A DNA stretch of 64,000 bases from Clostridia bacterium (GTDB taxonomy: Bacteria; Bacillota; Clostridia; Christensenellales; Borkfalkiaceae): assembly GCA_017545865.1 (NCBI GenBank), contig JAFWXO010000020.1, positions 62,001-126,000 on the forward strand, written 5' to 3'. The translations under genes were made by a program, and so were the position numbers. Below are positions 25,772-34,743 of the stretch, piece by piece (position 1 is the first letter of the stretch; each line of letters begins with the position of its first letter). Below the pieces are notes generated by a model that worked only from the letters and a program-made list of their open reading frames with translations, made no database searches and was not told the origin of the DNA.

Positions 25772-26477
25772 TACCGTCACCATCCTTTATGGGAAATAGC
25801 AACGCGCCGATAATCGAAGCAACGAGCGCGCAAATTATATATGAAATGCCCTGCGAAACAAAATCAAAAAACGGAACGAAATAAATAATGCAAGATGCGG
25901 TTGCGCTTATAATAATAACGGGTAAAACTTTAACGTTTTCCATAGCGCCCGGAACGATTATTGCTATAAACATAGCAAAAAGCGCAATAGATAAGGCGCT
26001 AACTAAAATTTCGGGCAAAACGTTACCGATTAAAGCGCCTGAAATAGTGCCTATCGCCCAACCAAAATAAGGAAGGCAAATTAAACCCCAAATATAACGC
26101 TTGGTAATAGGTTCTTTATTGTTAACGGCAACGGCAAAAATCTCGTCAGTTACCCCAAAAGCGCATAATACTCTATCTATAAACCTAAATTTACCGTCTA
26201 ACCTTTGCGATAGCGATAAACTCATTAAGAAATAACGAGCGTTTATAACAACTTGAGTTAAAACGACTTCTAATAAAGTTCCAAAAACGGCAATAACGGT
26301 TATTCCCGCAAGTTGACCTGCGGAAGTTAAATTCGTCATAGAAGTTAAAAGCGCAATAAGCGCAGGTATGCCCATTTCAACGGCTGTAACGCCGAAAGCA
26401 AACGAAACGGATAAATAACCGAGCGCTATGGGGATTCCGTCTTTTAACCCTTTTTTAAACGTCATAGAACTGTTCAT
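25764..26477 (-). CDS. azlC: AzlC-family transporter subunit
   Basis: The 237-residue protein begins KKGLKDGIPIALGYLSVSFAFG, a recognisable AzlC/YgaZ opening, and has about seven membrane segments. With AzlD it forms a branched-chain amino-acid exporter. The FGVTDEIFAV segment is also family-typical. The operon stands alone; the upstream region before the start is short and AT-rich. Confidence 0.92.
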   Translation of the reverse strand: MNSSMTFKKGLKDGIPIALGYLSVSFAFGVTAVEMGIPALIALLTSMTNLTSAGQLAGITVIAVFGTLLEVVLTQVVINARYFLMSLSLSQRLDGKFRFIDRVLCAFGVTDEIFAVAVNNKEPITKRYIWGLICLPYFGWAIGTISGALIGNVLPEILVSALSIALFAMFIAIIVPGAMENVKVLPVIIISATASCIIYFVPFFDFVSQGISYIICALVASIIGALLFPIKDGDGNE

Positions 26478-26539
26478 AAATTACCTTTAAAAGTTTATCG
26501 TTATCATTTTAACATAACTAATTTTATTTAACAAATAAA

Positions 26540-26563
26540 AAAACGCGTAAAACTACGCGTTTT
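26540..26563. terminator. Terminator of the phosphatase-lacZ-DUF1295 operon
   Basis: A 10-bp stem AAAACGCGTA with an AAAC loop, T4 on the minus strand. The stop codon of the DUF1295 gene lies inside the stem. Confidence 0.8.
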
Positions 26564-27419
26564 TAAATTTTTTTAACGGAATTAAGGCTCTCGTACGCTT
26601 TTTATATTCAATAAAGCCATCTTTTTTAGATTGCCTGCCGTCTGCCATAGGAATACTAACCGAAAGGAAAAGTATTGTGTTTAATACTGCGCCTAATAAA
26701 TAAAGAACTGAAAAACGCGATGCGAAAGCGCAAGATAACCCAACTCCCCACCACATTAGTATTTCGCCAAGATAGTTTGGGTGGCGTGAATATTTCCAAA
26801 GCCCTTTATCAATAAAAGGGGTTGTTCTATTCTTTCTATAAGCGTGCATTTGTATATCTGAAACGCCTTGCAAAATAACTGCTAAGAAAGAAACGATCAA
26901 TATCAACGTTGATACCAAACTAAACTCAAACGAGTTATAGATAGCGTAAACTGCGGGCATCATACAAAAGTAAACAACGAGAGTTGGAACGTAATGAATA
27001 CCAACGAAATTTATAATGGGATAAAACTTTCCAGTTTTCTCGTTAAGCATGGTATAGCGCCAGTCTTGATGATTTAAGCCTTTGAAAGTATACGCCCAGT
27101 TAGCCGTTAATCTAACGCCCCAAAAACAAATCGCAATAAGCAAAATTACCGTATAAATCGTTAATTTTGAATAAATTGCAAAAATAACAACAACGAAGAT
27201 AGGCGCAACGCTCCAGTAAGGATCGTAAACTGATGAGTTTTTAAAGATTAAGCTAAATATAAAACAAACGACTGTAGAAACGGTATCCGCAATAAAAAGG
27301 TTTATCGGCATTGAAAATGGGAGTAATGCGTAAGTTAAAATGCCAAAAGATAAGCAAATTGCGTAAACAACCGAAACGATAACAAAACTTAAAGTTCTTG
27401 AAGATTTAACGCTTATCAT
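26553..27419 (-). CDS. DUF1295-family membrane protein (steroid reductase/ICMT-like fold)
   Basis: This 288-residue integral membrane protein has about seven hydrophobic segments. Near the C-terminus it carries KGLWKYSRHPNYLGEILMWWG, the G-x-W-x-x-x-R-H-P-N-Y-x-G-E signature of DUF1295 proteins related to 3-oxo-5-alpha-steroid reductases and isoprenylcysteine methyltransferases. The substrate is unknown. Its start overlaps the lacZ stop by ATGA, placing it in the same operon, although a functional link to beta-galactosidase is not obvious. Confidence 0.87.
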   Translation of the reverse strand: MISVKSSRTLSFVIVSVVYAICLSFGILTYALLPFSMPINLFIADTVSTVVCFIFSLIFKNSSVYDPYWSVAPIFVVVIFAIYSKLTIYTVILLIAICFWGVRLTANWAYTFKGLNHQDWRYTMLNEKTGKFYPIINFVGIHYVPTLVVYFCMMPAVYAIYNSFEFSLVSTLILIVSFLAVILQGVSDIQMHAYRKNRTTPFIDKGLWKYSRHPNYLGEILMWWGVGLSCAFASRFSVLYLLGAVLNTILFLSVSIPMADGRQSKKDGFIEYKKRTRALIPLKKFKNA

Positions 27420-30274
27420 AAGATAAAGAAAATCTCCCCTTCACCTTCTACTGGAACTCTCTTATCTTCAGTTGGCCAAGGACCGCAAGAGTTAGAGCCG
27501 ATACCACTCATATAATAGTCAACAGAAAGATAAGTTCCGTCAGACGGGCAAAGCTCATCAAAGTGGTTAGCGCTTGCAAGTTGATTTGCAGAGTACGGAA
27601 TTGCAGAGAAAGATTGCATACCTTCAACCCTAATAAAATCACTTTCAGTGTGAAGTTCAACGTAGTCCGTTAAATAATGCGAGCCACATTCTTGCGGTTT
27701 ATAATATGGATAATATTGTTTTTGAACGGTTGATAAGTATTCTTTTTTAATTGCGTATTCATAAAGGTCGGGATAAGTTTCGCCATCGCCGTAACCTAAA
27801 TATTTAACGGTTGAATAATCGCTATCGAGCTTGAGTTTTAAGCCAACTCTTGGGAAATAGTTAATAATGCCCGTTTCACTCATAAACACACAAGATTGTA
27901 AAGCGTAATTAAGCCCAACGGTAACGCCGTTTTCATAGAAAGTATAAACTACTTTACCCTTTAAGAACGGAACGTACGCTCCCCTTGATAACGATATATC
28001 AAATGAAACCGAACTATCAGTAATAACACAATTTCTCGCGTTAGAAATAGGCATATTTAAACCGTAATTATACCAGTTTACGCGAACGTTCTTATCGTTA
28101 TCAGTTGGCGCTCTAAACACGTTGAAATCAATTGTTCCGTATTCTTTATTTTTAGCCTTAAATTTGATGATTTTACCGCAAATTTTATCGATTGTATAAG
28201 TGTTTTTACCAGCGGTTACTTCAATATATCTTGCGCCTTCAATAAACTTAACTGAAGTTTCGATTTTTTGAGTTTTAGTAAACTCGTCAACGTAGAACTG
28301 CTCGTATGCGCAAGCGGTAATATCGCCGTCTCTAATAAATTCAACGTAAATAGAACCGTCAAAATCACAGGGGATTTTGATTGATTTCCTCGGCTCAATT
28401 AAAACTGAAGTTTCAAAGGTTTTAGTTTTACCAAAAATTTTAATAGTACCAACGGCGTTTTCAAAGTAGAATTTATTGAAAATTTCAATCTCATCGCCAA
28501 CTTTATTAAACTTTAACGGTTGGTAAATCTTTTTCATTTGAAGCGTGCCCGCTTTCAAACTTCTATCGGTATTAAAAATACCGTCCATACAGAAATTACC
28601 GTCGTGAATAAATTCGCCGAAATCACCGCCGTAACGTTCAGTTTTACCACCGTAAGTTACGCCGTGATTGCAAAACTCCCAAATATAACCGCCCGTCATA
28701 GTATCACGGCTTTCAATAACTTCCCAGTAATCTGCAAGCGCACCGGGGCCGTTACCCATAGCGTGAGCATATTCACAGAAAATAAGCGGACGACGTTCTT
28801 GACCTGTATAATAATATTTTTCCGCCCACTCTACCGACGGATACATAACGCTATCAAAATCAACGGGGGCGTTATTATAGAAATCGTTACTGTGGAAATC
28901 AATCAAAACGTCCCAAATGTTTTGCCTTACCGATTCAAAATGCAAGGGGCGAGAATCGTTTTTGTGGAAGAAATCTGCGCCAAGTTCAAAACCTTTACCC
29001 CAACCGCTTTCATTGCCGAGTGACCAAATGCAAACGCAAGCGTTGTTTTTGTTGTTGTGGTAATTATACTTTTGTCTTTCCAAAATACCGTCAGGCAAAG
29101 CGTTTGGAATAATAGACATTGCAGGATCGGATAAAATTTCCTTTTTAGTTCTATGGAAAATACCGCCGTGCGCCTCAACGTCACTTTCACTCATAACGTA
29201 AAAACCTAAAACGTTGCAAAGTTCATAAAACTCTGGGCAAGACGGATAGTGAGAAGTTCTTATCGCGTTAACGTTTAACGATTTTAACAATTTTAAATCA
29301 TCGTATATTTCATCAATAGAAATAGTTGCGCCCTTATCCGCAGTAAAATCGTGGCGATTGATACCGCGCATTTTTATAGGTTGACCGTTAAATAAGAAAA
29401 CTTTATCTTTAATTTCGCAAGTTCTAATACCCACTCTCGTATAAATAACTTCGTTTCCTGCCGAAATCGTCATTTCGTAAAGATAAGGATTTTCTGCGCT
29501 CCAAAGTTTAGCGTTTTTAACGATAAATTCGCAACTTTCACCACGCTTTACAGTTTTTGTTTCGCTAACGAACGATACGGAAAAATCAATGGGCGAATCG
29601 TTTCTAACGGTAACCAAACCGTTGCCGTTAACAACAAAAGTTTCAATTTTATAGTCGGTTATATGCTCAAAATCTCTTCTAAGCAAATAAACGTCACGGA
29701 AAATGCCGGTGAAACGCCATTTATCTTGATCTTCAAGGTAACTACCGGCGCACCACTTAACAACGAGCATATCAACAACGTTTTCGCCTTCGATAACGAA
29801 ATTTGTAATATCAAATTCGCTAAGTTTATGCGAAATATCAGTAAAACCAACGAATTTTGAGTTGATATAGAGATAATAGCAACTGTCAACGCCTTCGGTA
29901 ACGAAATAAAGTTTATCTCCGTTTAAATCGTCAACGTGAAACGATCTTCTATAATGATAAACTGGGTTTAGATTTGGAACGGTTGGAACGTCAAGCGGGA
30001 AAGGGAATTTTTGATTCGTATATTGAAAATTATCAAATCCGTAATATTGCAAGCAAGACGGAACTGTTACTTCCTTATCAAAACCGTCAATTAAAAAATT
30101 CTCAGCATCTTCAAAACACTCGTGTTCTTTAACGAGCCATTTGCCGTTAAGCGAGCAAAAACGCTTACTGTCAACCCTATCGTAACTTTTATTTTGTTCA
30201 AGTGAAAAAGGAACGTAATAACATCTTGGGCTTTCAATATTTATTGATTTTGTTTGTTCATGATATTTAATCAT
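27416..30274 (-). CDS. lacZ: Beta-galactosidase, GH2 (LacZ type)
   Basis: This 952-residue glycoside hydrolase family 2 enzyme hydrolyses terminal beta-galactosides such as lactose. The order is a sugar-binding jelly roll, Ig-like domain, TIM barrel and C-terminal beta-domains as in E. coli LacZ. The acid/base Glu is in SLGNESGWG near residue 420 and the nucleophile Glu in CEYAHAMGNG near residue 500. No signal peptide is present, so it acts in the cytoplasm and needs a transporter not seen here. It overlaps genes on both sides by ATGA. Confidence 0.96.
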   Translation of the reverse strand: MIKYHEQTKSINIESPRCYYVPFSLEQNKSYDRVDSKRFCSLNGKWLVKEHECFEDAENFLIDGFDKEVTVPSCLQYYGFDNFQYTNQKFPFPLDVPTVPNLNPVYHYRRSFHVDDLNGDKLYFVTEGVDSCYYLYINSKFVGFTDISHKLSEFDITNFVIEGENVVDMLVVKWCAGSYLEDQDKWRFTGIFRDVYLLRRDFEHITDYKIETFVVNGNGLVTVRNDSPIDFSVSFVSETKTVKRGESCEFIVKNAKLWSAENPYLYEMTISAGNEVIYTRVGIRTCEIKDKVFLFNGQPIKMRGINRHDFTADKGATISIDEIYDDLKLLKSLNVNAIRTSHYPSCPEFYELCNVLGFYVMSESDVEAHGGIFHRTKKEILSDPAMSIIPNALPDGILERQKYNYHNNKNNACVCIWSLGNESGWGKGFELGADFFHKNDSRPLHFESVRQNIWDVLIDFHSNDFYNNAPVDFDSVMYPSVEWAEKYYYTGQERRPLIFCEYAHAMGNGPGALADYWEVIESRDTMTGGYIWEFCNHGVTYGGKTERYGGDFGEFIHDGNFCMDGIFNTDRSLKAGTLQMKKIYQPLKFNKVGDEIEIFNKFYFENAVGTIKIFGKTKTFETSVLIEPRKSIKIPCDFDGSIYVEFIRDGDITACAYEQFYVDEFTKTQKIETSVKFIEGARYIEVTAGKNTYTIDKICGKIIKFKAKNKEYGTIDFNVFRAPTDNDKNVRVNWYNYGLNMPISNARNCVITDSSVSFDISLSRGAYVPFLKGKVVYTFYENGVTVGLNYALQSCVFMSETGIINYFPRVGLKLKLDSDYSTVKYLGYGDGETYPDLYEYAIKKEYLSTVQKQYYPYYKPQECGSHYLTDYVELHTESDFIRVEGMQSFSAIPYSANQLASANHFDELCPSDGTYLSVDYYMSGIGSNSCGPWPTEDKRVPVEGEGEIFFIL

Positions 30275-30924
30275 ATAATTTCTCCTTCAACGTTAATCGT
30301 TAAATTTGTTGATAAATCACCTAAGAAATCCGCCTTTGAATAGAAATCAATGGTGAATTTGCCGTTTTCATATATAAGTTTAGTAACAGACGCGTTTGAG
30401 GGGTACGGCAAATCGTTTGCTATTTTACCCGTAACGTTTAAAACCTTGCATATAAACGACTTTATGCTCGTTCCGTGTGAATATACCGCAACTTGTTTTC
30501 CATCGTTTTCACAGGCTATATTTTCCATTTCAGCATAAACTCTTTGTTGAACTTGATAGAAAGTTTCGCCATTTGGAGTGTAAGAACTGCAAACGTCAAC
30601 CCCCCAAAGCCTCCAGTCGTTTGGATATTTTTCGCCTATTTCTTTGTAGGAAACCCAGTCCCAATCGCCTCCGTCAATTTCTCTTAAACGTTCGCGTTTT
30701 ACTATAGGTAAACCTTTAAGTTTTGAAAGTGGCTCAGCGGTTTGGCAAGTTCTATCCAAATCACTCGCGTAAATTTTAGTTATATCAAAAGCGTTCAAAA
30801 ACTTTGCAGTTTCAGTCGCTTGATTAACACCTTTTTCGGTTAAATCAACGTTCTTTTGACCTAAAAAAACGTCCATCTCGTTTGATTTTGAATAACCGTG
30901 GCGAACTAAATAAATTTCAGTCAT
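30271..30924 (-). CDS. Histidine phosphatase family protein
   Basis: The 217-residue protein begins TEIYLVRHGYSKSN; the RHG motif holds the phosphorylated histidine. The second histidine is in VAVYSHGTS near residue 148, and the acid Glu is in REIDGGDWDW. This is the phosphoglycerate-mutase-like superfamily, here most likely a sugar- or nucleotide-phosphate phosphatase. It is the first gene of the lacZ operon, with GAAGGAG before the ATG. Which phosphate it removes cannot be told. Confidence 0.9.
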   Translation of the reverse strand: MTEIYLVRHGYSKSNEMDVFLGQKNVDLTEKGVNQATETAKFLNAFDITKIYASDLDRTCQTAEPLSKLKGLPIVKRERLREIDGGDWDWVSYKEIGEKYPNDWRLWGVDVCSSYTPNGETFYQVQQRVYAEMENIACENDGKQVAVYSHGTSIKSFICKVLNVTGKIANDLPYPSNASVTKLIYENGKFTIDFYSKADFLGDLSTNLTINVEGEII

Positions 30925-30949
30925 AAATAAACTCCTTCAAGTTAAGTTT

Positions 30950-30978
30950 ATTATATAATAATAATTTTAAATTGTAAA
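30950..30978 (-). promoter_or_regulatory. Promoter of the phosphatase-lacZ operon
   Basis: Minus strand: TTTACA (30973-30978), a 17-base spacer and TATAAT (30950-30955), followed by GAAGGAG before the start. No obvious operator is seen. Confidence 0.65.
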
Positions 30979-30982
30979 GAAA

Positions 30983-31010
30983 AAGAAGACTGAAAAAATT
31001 CAGTCTTCTT
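30983..31010 (-). terminator. Terminator of uraA-upp
   Basis: A 12-bp stem of AAGAAGACTGAA with an AAAA loop just downstream of upp. Confidence 0.75.
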
Positions 31011-31019
31011 GTTTTAATT

Positions 31020-31661
31020 TTATTTAGTTCCGAAAAGCCTGTCGCCTGCATCGCCAAGACCCGGCAAAATGTAACCGTGTTCATTTAAGCATCTGTCAAG
31101 CGTTGAAACGTAAACGTTAACGTCGGGATGAGTTTCACAAACCTTGCTAACGCCTTCAGGCGCGCCGATGATTGCCATAAACTTAATGTTTTTGCAACCG
31201 CGTTTTTTAAGTTCAGCAATAGCGTCACACGCGCTACCACCCGTTGCAAGCATGGGGTCAACGACTAAAACTAAACTATTTTCAATTCCGTCAGGGAGTT
31301 TGCAATAGTAAGAGTGAGGTTGTAAAGTTTCTTCATCACGATACATACCTATATGACCTACTCTTGCAGACGGGAATAAAACGTGAATACCGTTTACCAT
31401 ACCAAGACCTGCTCTTAAAATGGGAACTATAACGATAGAGTTATCTTTTACCATTTGTTGAGTGCAAGTTTCAAGCGGAGTTTTAACTTGCTTTTCAACG
31501 GTGGGAACACCGTCTTTTAAACACTCGTAAGTCATAAGCGTGGTTATTTCTTCAACGAGTTCTCTAAACTCCTTCATACTCGTCTTTTCGTCACGAAGTA
31601 TTGCAATTTTATGTTTGATTAAAATGTGGTCGAAAATGACTACGTTATCGTAATTTTTCAA
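31020..31661 (-). CDS. upp: Uracil phosphoribosyltransferase
   Basis: This 213-residue enzyme converts uracil and PRPP to UMP. The PRPP loop is VVDPMLATGGSACDAI near residue 140, and the uracil-binding C-terminal segment is GYILPGLGDAGDRLFGTK. It directly follows the uracil permease gene with an 11-base gap and AAGGAG, so uptake and salvage are co-expressed. Confidence 0.97.
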   Translation of the reverse strand: MKNYDNVVIFDHILIKHKIAILRDEKTSMKEFRELVEEITTLMTYECLKDGVPTVEKQVKTPLETCTQQMVKDNSIVIVPILRAGLGMVNGIHVLFPSARVGHIGMYRDEETLQPHSYYCKLPDGIENSLVLVVDPMLATGGSACDAIAELKKRGCKNIKFMAIIGAPEGVSKVCETHPDVNVYVSTLDRCLNEHGYILPGLGDAGDRLFGTK

Positions 31662-31672
31662 AACGATTCTCC

Positions 31673-33160
31673 TTATTCTGCTTTTTCTTCCTTTTCTTTA
31701 CCAAGTTTGCTCTTTTCAAGTTTATTAAGAATAGCGTTAGTAACGATACCTAAGATAAGCGCGGTAGCGATAGCAGTTACGGGGATAAACTTAGCAACAG
31801 CGCCGTTATCAGCAAACGCGTAAGGAATTTGAATAGATAAACCGCCGATACCAGAAATTAAGATTGCGGATACAACGAAAAGGTTTTTATTTTCAGAAAG
31901 ATCAATATCTTTGAACATCTTAAGACCAGATACAGCAATGAAACCATATAAGGTAAGACAAACACCACCCATTACGCACGAAGGAATAGATTGTAAAACA
32001 ACCATGATCGGGCTAATGAAGGAAAGAACAAGGCACATAAGAGCCGTTAAAGTGATAGTTGCAACAGATGCGTTTCTAGTGATAGCAACGCAACCAACAG
32101 ATTCGCCGTAAGTAGTGTTCGGGCAAACACCAAACATAGTACCAGCGATAGAACCAACGCCGTCACCAAGTAAAGTTCTCTTTAAACCGGGTTCGGTGAT
32201 AAGGTCTTTATCAATGATAGAAGAAAGGTTTTTGTGGTCGGCAATATGTTCCGCAAATACAACGAGAGCAACGGGAAGGAAAGCGATAACAACTTCCGCA
32301 ATGCCACCACCGTTAATCATAGTGGGAACGACAGCAGGATTTTTACCTGCGTTTGCAGCGATAATATCAAGCGAGAATTCTTGGCTAGCAAGTTCTTTAA
32401 TTGCTTGAACAAGTGAGAATTTGGGAACGTTAAATATTGCAGTTATTCCCCTAAACTTACCTTCAGCGTCAACGAAATTGTTAACGATAGGTTGCCAGTT
32501 GATAATCTTGAAATAATCAATATTAGCAAGTTTACCAATAAGGGTGAATAAAGATGCAACAACGTAACCTGCAACGATACCTAAAATGAAAGGAATAAGT
32601 TTAGGCATTTGGTAACGCTTTTGAGTAGAACAAATAACTACCGTAATGAAAGTAACTAAACCGCAAAGTAATGCAACAAGGTTGTAAGAACCATGGATAG
32701 CAGCGCCGTTTGCTTTAACGATATCGCCCATTGCAGCGCCCGCTAATGATAAACCGATAAGAGCAACGGTAGGTCCGATAATAACCGGGGGCATGAGTTT
32801 TGAAACCCATTTAGTACCTGCGAAGTGAATAATAACTGCAAGAACAACGTAAACAAGACCTGCTACGATAGAGCCTAAAACGATACCGCAGTAACCGTAA
32901 GTCGTTGCGATTGCAAGCGAGTTAAGGAAAGCGAACGAACTGCCTAAGAATACAGGGCTCTTAAATTTTGTGAAGAGTTGATATACGATAGTACCAACGC
33001 CTGCGCCAAAAATTGCAGCGGGGATTTGAGTCGGTAAACCGATAATTGTGGGTACAGCAATCGTTGCGGCTAAAATCGCAAGCAATTGTTGGAGTGCAAA
33101 GATTAACATCTTGTTAAACTTTGGAACGTCTTGAACGTCGTAAACTAAGTTTTTTGCCAT
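31673..33160 (-). CDS. uraA: Uracil/xanthine permease, NCS2 family (UraA type)
   Basis: A 495-residue proton symporter-like permease with about 12-14 membrane segments. QQLLAILAATIAVPTIIG near the N-terminus and the VVFAEHIADHKNLSSI motif with the substrate Glu-His are typical of UraA. It precedes upp and has a promoter overlapping a palindromic repeat. A terminal Lys/Glu-rich tail is cytoplasmic. No PyrR-type attenuator is seen in the leader. Confidence 0.94.
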   Translation of the reverse strand: MAKNLVYDVQDVPKFNKMLIFALQQLLAILAATIAVPTIIGLPTQIPAAIFGAGVGTIVYQLFTKFKSPVFLGSSFAFLNSLAIATTYGYCGIVLGSIVAGLVYVVLAVIIHFAGTKWVSKLMPPVIIGPTVALIGLSLAGAAMGDIVKANGAAIHGSYNLVALLCGLVTFITVVICSTQKRYQMPKLIPFILGIVAGYVVASLFTLIGKLANIDYFKIINWQPIVNNFVDAEGKFRGITAIFNVPKFSLVQAIKELASQEFSLDIIAANAGKNPAVVPTMINGGGIAEVVIAFLPVALVVFAEHIADHKNLSSIIDKDLITEPGLKRTLLGDGVGSIAGTMFGVCPNTTYGESVGCVAITRNASVATITLTALMCLVLSFISPIMVVLQSIPSCVMGGVCLTLYGFIAVSGLKMFKDIDLSENKNLFVVSAILISGIGGLSIQIPYAFADNGAVAKFIPVTAIATALILGIVTNAILNKLEKSKLGKEKEEKAE

Positions 33161-33208
33161 GGTTTTTACATCCTTTGTTTATATATTTGGTCAACGACCA
33201 TTGTTATA

Positions 33209-33237
33209 ATGTTAACACGCCCGCGCGAATATGTCAA
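33209..33237 (-). promoter_or_regulatory. uraA-upp promoter
   Basis: Minus strand: TTGACA (33232-33237), a 17-base GC-rich spacer and TAACAT (33209-33214). The -35 is part of a 14-base repeat. AAAGGATG serves as ribosome site for uraA. Confidence 0.55.
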
Positions 33238-33286
33238 TATATTGTAGAAAAATAAAAATTAAATAATTTTTTTGTCAATATATTGT
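33232..33286. repeat. Two TGTCAATATATTGT repeats upstream of uraA
   Basis: Identical 14-base copies at 33232-33245 and 33273-33286, each containing the palindrome CAATATATTG, with starts 41 bases apart (about four helical turns). The promoter-proximal copy overlaps the -35. This spacing suggests cooperative binding of a repressor. Confidence 0.6.
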
Positions 33287-33344
33287 GAGAAATAGATATA
33301 AAAAATATTTTTTGTGGTTTGATATGATTTTAAACAATAAAAAA

Positions 33345-33360
33345 AGGCTGATAACAGCCT
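33345..33360 (-). terminator. Terminator of the ferritin-like gene
   Basis: AGGCTG stem with a 4-base loop, followed on the minus strand by T7. Confidence 0.8.
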
Positions 33361-33368
33361 AATTTTAT

Positions 33369-34643
33369 TTAATTGCAGAAGAAATCCGTGCTTGTCGCAA
33401 CGTTTGGAACTCTGCCAACGCTAACGTTATCACTCGTTCTACACCTAAGTTCTTTAATCGGATTAGGCGCAACCTCAAAGCGATAATCTCTACCGTAATT
33501 TCTAATATGAGATTCAATAGTTAAGTGTGACGGAACGATTTCAGGCGTTGGATTTATAACTTTTTGAAATTGAAAGAAGTTAGCGTCGGTTGGCAGTTCA
33601 TCAACTTTAACGTAATCGTCTAATAATCCCGTAAACTGAACGGTATCTGTTAAGATTTCTCTAACGTATTCAATATTTTCGTGTAGAGATAAAGGTTTCG
33701 GAAACTCCCCGTCAGGAATAACTTGTTGCCAGTCTTTATTTTCATATTTTTTCAACAGTTCAACCGCTTTATGAAGATGCGCTATTTCAATTTCAAAATT
33801 TTGTTCCCACAATCCTTTAATATAATCGTCTGTTTCAGTCATATAGCAAGACCAATATAAATAACACTCGGTATATTCGTGCCAAAGTAGCATTTCAAGC
33901 CAAGTTGCGTTTGAGTCCATAAGCGATTCGTATTGAGTAACGTGTTCTTCTTCAACTTGCGCTATTTCCATATATAATTTACGGGATAAATCGTTTTCGG
34001 CAAGGTTTGTTATATTCATATAATAATTCATCGTTTGTTGTTCGGCTGCGGTTATTATCATAGTTGCCAAAACGCTTTGCTTATCGGCAGTTTTAGCGTT
34101 AATTGCCCTTTTAACGTTATCTTTATTAAAACGATGGTGAGCAATCGTTGGGCGCGCTGGCATAATTTCAGTGTATCTACCAACTAACCGCTCCCCTTTT
34201 ACGCCCTGCTCCATTTCAAGTAAGTTTGAATACCTATACAAATGGTCGAAATCTTCAAGTAAAGCAAAATCAAGCGCCTTTTTAACGTAACAATCTTTTT
34301 CGTTTTTTGCAAGTTCCGCAGTCAAATCAACAGCCAACTGCTCGTATGCAATCGTATGCTCAAGCGCAGATTCGTTACAAGGCTTTAAAAGTGAGTTTTT
34401 GATTTGTTGTTGTTTTTCTATTTGCCGTGTAACTGAAATTTCACGCCGTAACTCGTTGTTATCGGTATGGCGAGCAAGGTTATGAGAAAACCAGTTCGCT
34501 TCAAACTCAGTTCCGTTCATTAAAACAATTCTCGTTTTCGTGTATGGGTCTACTTCGTGCTTATTATACGCTCTTGGGTATAATTGTCGCCAGTTTTCAT
34601 AAGTTGAAAGCAGATTTATAGGTTTTTCTAAAAAAGGATTCAT
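33369..34643 (-). CDS. Ferritin-like (di-iron) protein of unknown role
   Basis: This largely helical protein of 424 residues starts at 34643, where GGAG gives a good ribosome site; a Met four codons upstream lies at the expected transcription start. The sequence contains two metal-type motif pairs: Glu in AYEQLAVDLTAE with E-x-x-D-H in LLEDFDHLYRY, and Glu in TAAEQQTMNYY with E-x-x-H in VEEEHVTQYE. This is the pattern of four-helix di-iron proteins such as rubrerythrin. More helices with E/H pairs (FEIEIAHLH) follow, and the C-terminal 100 residues look non-helical. It is divergent from a DUF1538 permease. Peroxide or oxygen defence is possible but not shown. Confidence 0.68.
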   Translation of the reverse strand: MNPFLEKPINLLSTYENWRQLYPRAYNKHEVDPYTKTRIVLMNGTEFEANWFSHNLARHTDNNELRREISVTRQIEKQQQIKNSLLKPCNESALEHTIAYEQLAVDLTAELAKNEKDCYVKKALDFALLEDFDHLYRYSNLLEMEQGVKGERLVGRYTEIMPARPTIAHHRFNKDNVKRAINAKTADKQSVLATMIITAAEQQTMNYYMNITNLAENDLSRKLYMEIAQVEEEHVTQYESLMDSNATWLEMLLWHEYTECYLYWSCYMTETDDYIKGLWEQNFEIEIAHLHKAVELLKKYENKDWQQVIPDGEFPKPLSLHENIEYVREILTDTVQFTGLLDDYVKVDELPTDANFFQFQKVINPTPEIVPSHLTIESHIRNYGRDYRFEVAPNPIKELRCRTSDNVSVGRVPNVATSTDFFCN

Positions 34644-34687
34644 AAAATTCTCCATAACAATTATAGTATATGTATAATTTATTTAAA

Positions 34688-34716
34688 TTGACAATTTTTA
34701 CTGTCGTTGCTATAAT
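34688..34716 (+). promoter_or_regulatory. Promoter of the DUF1538-PII operon
   Basis: TTGACA (34688-34693), a 17-base spacer and TATAAT (34711-34716); AGGAG at 34733-34737. The -35 sits in the near-palindrome AAATTGACAATTT (34685-34697), placed to act on both divergent genes; the minus-strand TATAAT lies near 34660. Confidence 0.75.
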
Positions 34717-34743
34717 ACAATTATTGATAAAAAGGAGAAAAAT

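Noticed and set aside
28520..29023. A 167-codon plus-strand frame inside lacZ
   Set aside because: It is the complement of the conserved catalytic region of LacZ and has no promoter or ribosome site.
33161..33368. A riboswitch or PyrR attenuator upstream of uraA
   Set aside because: The leader after the predicted start is short and has no terminator/antiterminator pair; only the palindromic DNA repeats stand out.
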